Shown here: positions 1 to 5,427 of the stretch, in pieces
Numbering within the stretch: the stretch's first letter is position 1
How the letters are laid out: every line of letters begins with the position of its first letter
Assembly (NCBI GenBank): GCA_052273485.1
Contig: DAVZID010000117.1
Location: forward strand, 1 to 5,550
Direction of reading: 5' to 3'
From: Anthropogastromicrobium sp052273485
GTDB taxonomy: Bacteria > Bacillota > Clostridia > Lachnospirales > Lachnospiraceae
Length of the DNA: 5,550 nt
The notes under the pieces: model-generated
Databases searched by the model: none
Seen by the model: only the letters and a program-made list of their open reading frames with translations
What the model was told of the DNA's origin: nothing
Program-made: the position numbers and the translations under genes

Positions 1-53
1 GTATCCAAAGATAATAGCAATAATGGAAGAAATAGCTGCTTTTTTCATTTATT

Positions 54-65
54 CGGATGACCACA
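54..65. repeat. Left terminal direct repeat (putative attL core)
   Basis: CGGATGACCACA is identical to 5527-5538. The match ends exactly at both sides: position 53 is T against C at 5526, and position 66 is G against T at 5539. Two 12-mers matching at the two ends of a recombinase-containing unit are very unlikely by chance. The crossover would lie somewhere in this stretch. Confidence 0.72.
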
Positions 66-74
66 GTGGGGTCA
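58..74. promoter_or_regulatory. Imperfect dyad at the left att site (possible recombinase-binding site)
   Basis: TGACCACAGTGGGGTCA is a 17-bp inverted repeat centred on G66, with seven of eight arm positions pairing. It begins inside the 12-bp core and continues into the element. Serine integrase att sites are usually imperfect inverted repeats around a central dinucleotide, so this could be part of the recombinase site. The centre falls just outside the shared core, which makes the match to that model inexact. Confidence 0.35.
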
Positions 75-87
75 GGTACCGGAAATT

Positions 88-189
88 TTGAAAGATTACA
101 AGCTAGATAAAGTAGAAGAAAAGTACACTGATCCATACCAACAAGCAGAATATGCCTACAGCAAAATTGAGGAGGATGACAATGAATGA
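88..189 (+). CDS. Short ORF or gene remnant ahead of the recombinase
   Basis: A frame open after the TGA at 58-60 runs to TGA 187-189. The only in-frame start I find is TTG at 88, giving about 33 residues (LKDYKLDKVEEKYTDPYQQA then EYAYSKIEEDDNE). It has no good ribosome site. The product would be very charged, and I do not recognise it. Its stop overlaps the recombinase start as ATGAATGA (182-189), an arrangement typical of translational coupling, so it may be the tail of a former upstream gene whose front was lost when the element end formed. It may equally be non-coding. Confidence 0.25.
   Translation: MKDYKLDKVEEKYTDPYQQAEYAYSKIEEDDNE
168..175 (+). promoter_or_regulatory. Ribosome binding site that sets the recombinase start
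   Basis: TGAGGAGG lies 6 nt before ATG 182. Two other in-frame ATGs are less likely: ATG 176 directly abuts this site with no spacer, and ATG 152 has no purine-rich site before it. Confidence 0.75.
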
Positions 190-1750
190 GAATGTTACAT
201 TGATACCTGCCAGACGACGCGTAGGGAATCGAATTATAAAAGATGAGAAGCCAAAGCTTAGAGTCGCAGCGTACTGCCGAGTTAGTACTGACAGCGATGA
301 ACAGGCAGGAAGCTATGAAACACAGGTGAACCATTACACGGAATATATTGGAAGAAATAAGGAATGGGAGCTTGCAGGAATTTACACTGACGACGGCATT
401 TCCGGAACCAACACCAAGAAGCGTGAAGGTTTCAATGAGATGATCGACGATTGCATGGCTGGAAAAATCGACACGGTAATTACAAAATCCATCAGCCGAT
501 TTGCCAGAAATACAATTGACTGTCTGAAGTATGTCTGCCAATTGAAGGAAAAGAACATCGCAATCATATTTGAGAAGGAAAATATCAATACCTTGGAAGC
601 AAGTGGGGAACTTCTTCTTACCATCATGGCTTCTTTGGCACAGCAGGAATCGGCATCGCTTTCGCAGAACGTGAAGCTGGGATTACAGTTCCGATACCAG
701 GAAGGGAAGGTGCAGGTAAATCATGAACATTTCCTGGGATATACGAAGGCCGAGGATGGAAACTTGATCGCTGTTGAAGAAGAAGCCAAGATTGTACGCC
801 GCATCTTTAGGGAATACTTGGAAGGTGCTAGCTTTAGGGATATCGCGGAAGGCTTGGAGAGAGACAAAATCAAGACCGGTGGTAAAAAGTACAAATGGCA
901 CCTTAGCACTGTGCAGGGAATTCTTAGAAATGAGAAGTACATCGGAGATGCGCTTTTGCAGAAAACTATTACCACAGACTTTATTGAAAAGGTCAGAATC
1001 AAGAATGATGGTACGGTTCCACAGTATTATGTAAAAGGAAGCCAGGAAGCGATTATTAAGAAGGATGTCTACACTGCAGTCCAAGAGGAAATGGTAAGGC
1101 GCGCAAACCTGACAAGCGGCATTGAAGGGAAAAAGAAAAGAATCTATTCCAGTAAGTATGCACTTTCTAGCATTTGCACCTGCAGCAAGTGCGGTGACAT
1201 TTATCGAAGAATCGTCTGGAACAACCGAGGAAAGAAGTCCACGGTATGGCGTTGCTGCACAAGAGTGGAACAAGGGCAAAAGGCATGTGATGCTCCAACA
1301 GTAACGGAAGAAGAGTTGCAGCAAGCAACTGTTAATGCAATCAACCAGCTAGTGCATTGCCCGGATTCAATGATACAAACATTGAAGGAAAACATTGAGA
1401 TTGCTATGGTGGATGATAATTCCGGTGAAATGGAAAAGCTGAATGCCATCATGCTTGAGAAGCAGAAAGAACTGGTAAATCTGGCGCATGCAAAGAAGGA
1501 CTACGGCCTCCTGGCGGATGAGATTGACATCCTGAGGGATAAAAAGCAGGAGCTTCTGGTAAAGAGAGCTGAGACCGAAGGAGTAAAGAAGAAGGTAACA
1601 GAACTGGCAGATTTCCTTCAGGGAGCTCCGCAGGAACTGGCAGAATACGATGAGCTGATGGTACGAAAGTACATTGATCAGATTAAGATATATGAAGATC
1701 ATTTCACGGTTTGTTTTAAGGCAAAGGTGGAGATAGATATCCAGAGATAA
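182..1750 (+). CDS. Large serine recombinase (site-specific integrase of the element)
   Basis: Catalyses integration and excision by cutting at att sites through a 5'-phosphoserine linkage. The 522-residue product starts at ATG 182, chosen by its ribosome site. The N-terminal resolvase domain (about residues 25-170) shows AYCRVSTDS with the nucleophile Ser35 and neighbouring Arg33. It also has the SRFARN motif (residues 105-110), whose arginines are the usual catalytic ones, and an ASLAQQES stretch leading to the long E helix. A recombinase domain follows. The zinc ribbon has CSKC at 334-337 and further cysteines at 358, 359 and 369. A Lys/Glu-rich coiled coil lies near residues 415-470. The length is normal for clostridial element recombinases, and no frameshift or missing key residue is seen, so it looks functional. 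No clear promoter precedes it, so transcription may come from the host gene or from the circular form. The family call is certain, but the exact subgroup is not. Confidence 0.96.
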   Translation: MNENVTLIPARRRVGNRIIKDEKPKLRVAAYCRVSTDSDEQAGSYETQVNHYTEYIGRNKEWELAGIYTDDGISGTNTKKREGFNEMIDDCMAGKIDTVITKSISRFARNTIDCLKYVCQLKEKNIAIIFEKENINTLEASGELLLTIMASLAQQESASLSQNVKLGLQFRYQEGKVQVNHEHFLGYTKAEDGNLIAVEEEAKIVRRIFREYLEGASFRDIAEGLERDKIKTGGKKYKWHLSTVQGILRNEKYIGDALLQKTITTDFIEKVRIKNDGTVPQYYVKGSQEAIIKKDVYTAVQEEMVRRANLTSGIEGKKKRIYSSKYALSSICTCSKCGDIYRRIVWNNRGKKSTVWRCCTRVEQGQKACDAPTVTEEELQQATVNAINQLVHCPDSMIQTLKENIEIAMVDDNSGEMEKLNAIMLEKQKELVNLAHAKKDYGLLADEIDILRDKKQELLVKRAETEGVKKKVTELADFLQGAPQELAEYDELMVRKYIDQIKIYEDHFTVCFKAKVEIDIQR

Positions 1751-1759
1751 CATGACGAA

Positions 1760-1794
1760 ATACAGCAGAGGATCAGTTCCTCTGCTTTTTGTAT
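1760..1794 (+). terminator. Intrinsic terminator after the recombinase
   Basis: AGCAGAGGA (1764-1772) pairs perfectly with TCCTCTGCT (1778-1786) around a 5-nt loop. Five T residues (1786-1790) follow. Flanking ATAC/GTAT (1760-1763 and 1791-1794) could extend the stem. It lies 10 bp after the recombinase stop and insulates it from the cargo promoter. The U-tract is only on the plus strand. Confidence 0.9.
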
Positions 1795-1806
1795 TGTTAA
1801 CATTTG

Positions 1807-1835
1807 ATACCTTGACAATAAATTTGTCAAGGTAT
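1807..1835. promoter_or_regulatory. Perfect inverted repeat over the cargo promoter (putative operator)
   Basis: ATACCTTGACAA (1807-1818) and TTGTCAAGGTAT (1824-1835) are exact reverse complements around a 5-nt AT spacer. The left arm contains the -35 hexamer and the right arm reaches the -10 region, so a bound dimer would block RNA polymerase. The first cargo gene encodes an XRE/Cro-type DNA-binding protein, which is the natural candidate for binding here and repressing its own operon. A terminator is unlikely because no T-run follows directly and the downstream bases form a promoter and ribosome site. Confidence 0.72.
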
Positions 1836-1840
1836 ATTAT
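1812..1840 (+). promoter_or_regulatory. Sigma-A type promoter of the cargo operon
   Basis: A consensus -35 TTGACA (1812-1817) is followed, after an ideal 17-bp spacer, by TATTAT (1835-1840), a five-of-six match to TATAAT. Initiation would fall around 1847, just before the ribosome site AAGGAGG (1849-1855), so the leader would be very short. The strong promoter combined with an overlapping operator suggests that the operon is normally repressed. Confidence 0.8.
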
Positions 1841-1863
1841 ATTTTCATAAGGAGGATACATCA

Positions 1864-2373
1864 ATGGAAGAAATTCAGAGAATGCAAGATAACTTATTGT
1901 TGATTCGTAGAACCGTAGGATGGACTGCAGAGGAATTTGGAGATCAAATTGGTGTAACCCGTCAAACGATAAATAATATCGAAAGCGGTAGAAATAAACT
2001 TACAAAGACACAGTATATTGCGATGAGAAGTGTGATTGAAGCTGAGATGGTAAAACATCCAGATGAAACACAAATGTTAAGAGCACTTTTGAATATGCTG
2101 ATTGATCATCCTGAAAATTACTCAAAGGAAGATTACGAATCGTTATTAGAGAAAGCTAACATGATGTCACCATCTATTTTAGCTGGAACCTCAACTAGAG
2201 AAAATGTGTCAAAAGAGTGGATGAAAGCAGCTGGTGCAGTAAGCGCTATTGCGGCTGTTGCCGCCGGAGCTGCAGCATTACCGGTAGCAGGTGTACCTCT
2301 TGCTGGTGCGATAATTGGCGGATGGTTAGGAAAAGCTGTAAAAGCTACGAGCAGAAAGAAGGGTGATAAGTAA
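1864..2373 (+). CDS. XRE-family HTH regulator with Ala/Gly-rich hydrophobic tail
   Basis: 169 residues; AAGGAGG ends 8 nt before ATG 1864. Residues about 7-61 form an XRE/Cro-type helix-turn-helix: LLLIRRTVGWTAEEFGDQIG leads into the recognition helix TRQTINNIESGRNKLT (32-47). The middle (62-120) is charged and helical, with no catalytic motif. The C-terminus (about 122-158, from AAGAVSAIAAVAAG to GAIIGGWLGKAVKA) is a long Ala/Gly hydrophobic stretch, followed by the basic tail TSRKKGDK. That tail could enter or lie on the membrane or pack against the next gene's glycine-rich segment. Simple XRE repressors are soluble, so this is odd. As first gene after a promoter-overlapping dyad it is probably the operon's autoregulator. 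Its stop overlaps the next start as TAATG, implying coupled translation. HTH call firm; membrane link inferred. Confidence 0.88.
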   Translation: MEEIQRMQDNLLLIRRTVGWTAEEFGDQIGVTRQTINNIESGRNKLTKTQYIAMRSVIEAEMVKHPDETQMLRALLNMLIDHPENYSKEDYESLLEKANMMSPSILAGTSTRENVSKEWMKAAGAVSAIAAVAAGAAALPVAGVPLAGAIIGGWLGKAVKATSRKKGDK

Positions 2374-2933
2374 TGGCAAAAGAAGTAGGTGGCTATATTA
2401 CTAAAAAGAAAGATATGAATTTTCAGAGTGTTGAAGCTCTTCAATCTGTGGTGAATGTTGTAAATGAGGCAGCAGCGGCACTTAATGATAAAAAGAGAAC
2501 GATTCGAGAAAGTGCAATTCCGGAAGTACTTGCAGGTGCGCTTGGAGCTGGTATTGGTGGTGTAGGATCATTTGCTGCTTTATATGGATTAGGATCAGTT
2601 GTTGGCTTATCTGCTGCAGGTATTACTTCGGGATTGGCAGCAGCTGGCAGTATTGTTGGTGGTGGAATGGTAGCAGGTGTATTTGTGCTTGCAGCTCCAG
2701 TGGCCGTGTTAGGTGGTATTGGGGTAGGTGTTGCATCACATCTTAAACATAAACAGCTTCGTCAAGAGAAAGAACGTCTGTATAAGGAAGCATTAAGTAA
2801 GCACGATGTAATTATTAAGGCATTGAAGGAAGAAACTGATGCAGATAAAGAGCGTTTAGACTATTTGCAGAGTTTGAATATTCTGCTTCAAAGAGCTATT
2901 GAGGACTTACAGAAGGATTTAGGCGTTGCATAA
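2373..2933 (+). CDS. Glycine-rich membrane protein with C-terminal coiled coil, unknown function
   Basis: 186 residues, start coupled to the stop of the regulator gene (TAATG). Residues 1-48 are polar and helical. Residues about 51-122 are an unusually long Gly/Ala/Val-rich hydrophobic region (for example GALGAGIGGVGSFAALYGLG and AAGSIVGGGMVAGVFVLAAP). It is long enough for two or three membrane helices, with glycine-zipper spacing. Residues 123-186 are highly charged and fit a coiled coil. Part of it (132-167) closely matches a stretch in the next gene's product. There is no signal peptide, cysteine pair or enzyme motif. Glycine-zipper hairpins of this kind occur in proteins that assemble in or insert into membranes, so a pore, scaffold or sensor is possible. 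I do not recognise a named family. The gene is clearly real from coupling, composition and codon use; the function is open. Confidence 0.85.
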   Translation: MAKEVGGYITKKKDMNFQSVEALQSVVNVVNEAAAALNDKKRTIRESAIPEVLAGALGAGIGGVGSFAALYGLGSVVGLSAAGITSGLAAAGSIVGGGMVAGVFVLAAPVAVLGGIGVGVASHLKHKQLRQEKERLYKEALSKHDVIIKALKEETDADKERLDYLQSLNILLQRAIEDLQKDLGVA

Positions 2934-2936
2934 TTT

Positions 2937-2942
2937 GGGAGG
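2937..2942 (+). promoter_or_regulatory. Ribosome binding site that fixes the start of the small coiled-coil gene
   Basis: GGGAGG is 7 nt before ATG 2950. The frame can be extended upstream to a TTG at 2926, inside the previous gene, but that start would place the ribosome site within its own coding sequence. ATG 2950 is therefore preferred. Confidence 0.8.
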
Positions 2943-2949
2943 ACCGTGT

Positions 2950-3324
2950 ATGGGAAAAATTGACTTGAATCAGATAACTCCAATCCTAAAAAAGGTAGGA
3001 ACTGGAGTTTTGAAAACAGTTAAAAACAAGGACTTTCAAAAAGGCGTGGCTCTTGCTATTCCATCAGCGATTGCGTTGACGTATGAAATAGGAAAATTGA
3101 AGAAGAAGTCGGCAGAAAAGGAAGCGTTATATAAAGAGGCATTAGCCAAGGAACAGGCAATTGCGAAAGAACTAAAGGAGCGTACAGACCTTAGCAAAGA
3201 AAGGCAAGATAGGCTGTTGGCGTATGATGCTGAATTAAAAAAGAAACTGCAAAAATTGGATGAAGAAAATCAGGAGCTCAAAGCTCAAATTAGAGTACTT
3301 GAGAAAAAGAAGGCGAAAGAATGA
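2950..3324 (+). CDS. Small coiled-coil protein, paralogous in part to the preceding gene
   Basis: 124 residues starting at ATG 2950, 16 bp after the previous stop. Residues 1-30 are basic and amphipathic. Residues about 32-46 (GVALAIPSAIALTYE) are mildly hydrophobic: too short and weak for a sure membrane helix, but suited to membrane surface or protein contact. From about 50 to the end it is one long Lys/Glu-rich coiled coil ending in LEKKKAKE. Residues 56-91 align without gaps to residues 132-167 of the previous product, with 22 of 36 identical by hand count, including EKExLYKEAL and the TDxxKERxDxL motif. The two may therefore pair through matching helices or descend from a common unit. 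The stop overlaps the next start as ATGA (3321-3324). No known family recognised. Confidence 0.82.
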   Translation: MGKIDLNQITPILKKVGTGVLKTVKNKDFQKGVALAIPSAIALTYEIGKLKKKSAEKEALYKEALAKEQAIAKELKERTDLSKERQDRLLAYDAELKKKLQKLDEENQELKAQIRVLEKKKAKE

Positions 3325-4685
3325 GCAGATATAAATATTCAAAAACAGAACAGGAAATCAATGATGTTCTTAAATTTCAGTCCAATGAGTTAAATGCAAT
3401 CAAGAATGAACTGCCTTCTACATATGAAATTGATAGAAGGATTCAGGAGAGTGAAGATTTGTTAAGAATGCTAGGACATACAGAAATGCCTGTAGTTCCG
3501 ACTGTAACTGAAACAAAAAGAGTCGTTGCTGTTCCATCATGGGAAGATTTGCTTGCAGAAGCGGTTCTAAATGTAGGAACAGGAAATAACCTAGAATCAT
3601 TATTTACGGAAGAAGAGCTAAAAAGAAATCGTCAAGAGATATTGCAACTTAACGCCGAATTCAATCAGTTACACAAGCTGGATAAATATGATGTGGCAAT
3701 TTGCGCGTCTGCAGGTATTTTAAGCGGGGTGATAGATTTGCTTCTTGTTGGAATTCCACAAAAAACACCAGATGGCTTAAAAGGCGGATTATTATCTAAT
3801 TATGTAAGAGATTGGTTTGATAAAAAGTTTCCAGAAGATGAAATGGAGAAACTTGCAAATTCTAAGGTGAGTAAAGTCCCTTACGATGCACAGGATAATA
3901 GAAATACAATGGAATATGTTCAGGGATTATCCGCATACTATCATCGACTATTATCACTTGGGCATGATCCATTGTTAGGCCTGCTATTTGGTGTTATGGA
4001 CATTCTTACTGGAAGAATGACAACAATTGATAAAACAGGAAAAATAGTGTCACAGGTGATGGAAAATTATGCTGATAGAAAAGAGTCTGATGTTTTTGCC
4101 GCTATTGCAAAACAGATAATTCATTTCAAATCAGATATAACAACGTCGATGGGACTTCCGGCTCCAATGATGGCATTATTTAATTTATTGCAGTTCGGTA
4201 GTATCGGTGAAGAGGAGCAGACAATTGCAGAGATTGTGCAAGGAATGTATTTTGAAGGCTATGACTTTATTCATTTCTGCACGATGTCTATTCCTGTAAT
4301 GATCACGGAAGTTGTTATCAGGCTGGGATATGGAATTAAGCGACTTAAGGAAGGAAATACTATAAAGGAATCCATTCCATTTTCTCTTAATCGTGAAAAG
4401 CATCCAAAACTTCCAACGATGCTTTTTATAGGGCATTCAGCTGCAACTGCTATAAGCACTGGAAAGGTATATTTTACAAAGAATCCGATGGCAATTAATT
4501 ATCCTCAGTGGATTGCTTTTGCGAAATACTCATATTCTCAGTTGAAGTGGGTACTTATTGAAAAGCCTGAATTACGAGACACATACGTATCCGGTAAGAT
4601 TAATGAAGAATTGAAGGCAGTTTACGATGAAGTGAATCGCACTTTTGATGAATTTGCAAAGGATAAGATTGTGATATATGGGTAA
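3321..4685 (+). CDS. Unrecognised 454-residue protein with several hydrophobic segments; largest cargo gene
   Basis: Starts at ATG 3321 in an ATGA overlap, with AAGAAGG (3307-3313) 7 nt upstream. Residues 1-120 are polar and helical, with a Pro/Val-rich link around 56-72. Hydrophobic stretches follow: CASAGILSGVIDLLLVGI (128-145), LLGLLFGVMDILTG (218-231), PAPMMALFNLLQFG (280-293), TMSIPVMITEVVIRLGYGI (321-339) and a region after MLFIGHSAATAIST (367-380). Several are bordered by Gly, Pro or His, and His residues recur (H208, H215, H318, H361, H372). These segments are moderate and mixed with polar residues, so it may be a multi-pass membrane protein or a helical core. I see no ATPase, nuclease, protease or cyclase motif. 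I have a vague sense of similar proteins in other Gram-positive mobile regions but cannot name a family. It is probably the core effector or scaffold of the operon. Confidence 0.85.
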   Translation: MSRYKYSKTEQEINDVLKFQSNELNAIKNELPSTYEIDRRIQESEDLLRMLGHTEMPVVPTVTETKRVVAVPSWEDLLAEAVLNVGTGNNLESLFTEEELKRNRQEILQLNAEFNQLHKLDKYDVAICASAGILSGVIDLLLVGIPQKTPDGLKGGLLSNYVRDWFDKKFPEDEMEKLANSKVSKVPYDAQDNRNTMEYVQGLSAYYHRLLSLGHDPLLGLLFGVMDILTGRMTTIDKTGKIVSQVMENYADRKESDVFAAIAKQIIHFKSDITTSMGLPAPMMALFNLLQFGSIGEEEQTIAEIVQGMYFEGYDFIHFCTMSIPVMITEVVIRLGYGIKRLKEGNTIKESIPFSLNREKHPKLPTMLFIGHSAATAISTGKVYFTKNPMAINYPQWIAFAKYSYSQLKWVLIEKPELRDTYVSGKINEELKAVYDEVNRTFDEFAKDKIVIYG

Positions 4686-4716
4686 TTGTTTAGCAGATTG
4701 ATAGGAGGATTAAAGG

Positions 4717-5409
4717 ATGGATTGGTTGCTGCTAATAGTAGAGATTGCGAGTATTATTGCAGTATTTTTACTAGGATTATTTACAAAAAATTATTTACCA
4801 TCTTATATGGAGAAAAAAGGTGAAAACCTAGCGACTAAAGAAGATGTTAAAGAAATTACAAGAAGAACAGAGGAAGTTCAGCAAGAATTTCGTCAAGAGA
4901 TGGCAAGGTTTTCTAAGGACCTTGAATTTAAGTATGATTTTTATTACAAACAGTACGATGGGCTGTATAGTTTTCTTTATGCTATAGTCTCTCAATCGGA
5001 GTACACTAAGCATATTATAAAATTGACAGATGGTCGCGAATTGACCTTTGATGAATACCCATTTGTTAAGATTTCTCCTACAAGAACTGTGAAAACCACT
5101 TATGAGATTGGTAAAACGACGCATCAGGAGACGCTTACTGAAACTGAGATTTCAGAGTTTGATCAGAAAAAAATATGTGAGTACATAATTAGCAATGGTC
5201 ATCTTGCTACGCCGGAGTTGCTGAAACTTGCTGTTTCTTATCGTTTAGTTAGTAATTTAGGTGTGGATAAAGAGACTGCAGACAATGAGGAGTTTAGGTT
5301 AATAAAGGAAATTGTGATGAGAATAGTTAAAGAGTACAATTTCTTCAGAAAAGAACTTCAAATGTCATATAACGAGGAAGAATTGGAAAATGGAACTATC
5401 ACCATTTAA
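4717..5409 (+). CDS. Single-pass membrane-anchored coiled-coil protein, unknown function
   Basis: 230 residues; AGGAGG (4703-4708) is 8 nt before ATG 4717, and the gap from the previous gene is 31 bp with no terminator or promoter, so it belongs to the operon. Residues about 3-22 (WLLLIVEIASIIAVFLLGLF) form an N-terminal membrane helix without a cleavage site. Next comes KNYLPSYMEKKGENLATKED then VKEITRRTEEV, leading into a coiled coil to about residue 75. The KGxNLATKED(I/V)xEIT signature after one membrane helix is a pattern I recall from many uncharacterised bacterial proteins; this is memory, not a search. The rest (76-230) is mainly helical with a short polar, probably beta-rich insert (about 105-145) and no visible catalytic residues. 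It probably sits in the inner membrane with a cytoplasmic C-terminal domain. The stop codon lies inside a perfect palindrome. Confidence 0.86.
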   Translation: MDWLLLIVEIASIIAVFLLGLFTKNYLPSYMEKKGENLATKEDVKEITRRTEEVQQEFRQEMARFSKDLEFKYDFYYKQYDGLYSFLYAIVSQSEYTKHIIKLTDGRELTFDEYPFVKISPTRTVKTTYEIGKTTHQETLTETEISEFDQKKICEYIISNGHLATPELLKLAVSYRLVSNLGVDKETADNEEFRLIKEIVMRIVKEYNFFRKELQMSYNEEELENGTITI

Positions 5410-5426
5410 CGTTAATAACGTTAAAT
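5404..5426. repeat. Perfect 23-bp palindrome over the last stop codon
   Basis: ATTTAACGTTA (5404-5414) and TAACGTTAAAT (5416-5426) are exact reverse complements around a single A. The palindrome contains the stop codon (5407-5409) of the last cargo gene, and AACGTTA is also repeated directly within it. The one-base centre favours a double-stranded protein-binding site, though RNA could fold it with a 5-nt loop. No T-run follows, so it is not a standard terminator by itself. Confidence 0.65.
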
Positions 5427-5427
5427 A

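Larger units (their letters stand above)
2..91 (+). pseudogene. Left part of a host coding region interrupted by the element
   Basis: The frame starting at base 2 is open from the window edge and reads YPKIIAIMEEIAAFFIYSDDH up to the end of the 12-bp repeat. It then runs eight residues into the element (SGVRYRKF) and stops at TGA 89-91. If the element is removed, the same frame continues into the right flank as IEID without a stop. This fits a host gene cut by insertion, giving a protein with a short foreign tail. I do not recognise the protein from about 25 residues. The minus strand is also open across the reconstructed junction in one frame, so the coding strand is not certain. Confidence 0.4.

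Noticed and set aside
152..181. Upstream ATG starts (152 and 176) for the recombinase
   Set aside because: ATG 152 has no ribosome site, and ATG 176 has zero spacing from GAGGAGG. ATG 182 has a normal 6-nt spacing.
683..1324. A 213-residue minus-strand open frame inside the recombinase
   Set aside because: It is antisense to the conserved recombinase and zinc-ribbon domains, with no ribosome site or recognisable motif, so it is a shadow of the plus-strand gene.
1807..1835. Second terminator instead of an operator
   Set aside because: No T-run directly follows the stem, and its arms contain a consensus -35 and the edge of a -10 at ideal spacing, just before a gene start.
1367..1864. A 165-residue minus-strand open frame across the recombinase end, terminator and cargo promoter
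   Set aside because: It runs antisense through a certain gene, a terminator and a promoter, has no ribosome site that I can see, and its product looks like random reverse translation.
2926..2949. TTG start giving an eight-residue longer small coiled-coil protein
   Set aside because: The extension overlaps the previous gene and contains the strong ribosome site GGGAGG used by ATG 2950.
5404..5426. Integron attC-like ends: ATTTAAC fits RYYYAAC and GTTAAAT fits GTTRRRY
   Set aside because: The two boxes are only 9 bp apart, far too close for an attC site. There is no tyrosine integrase, and the match follows simply from the palindrome.
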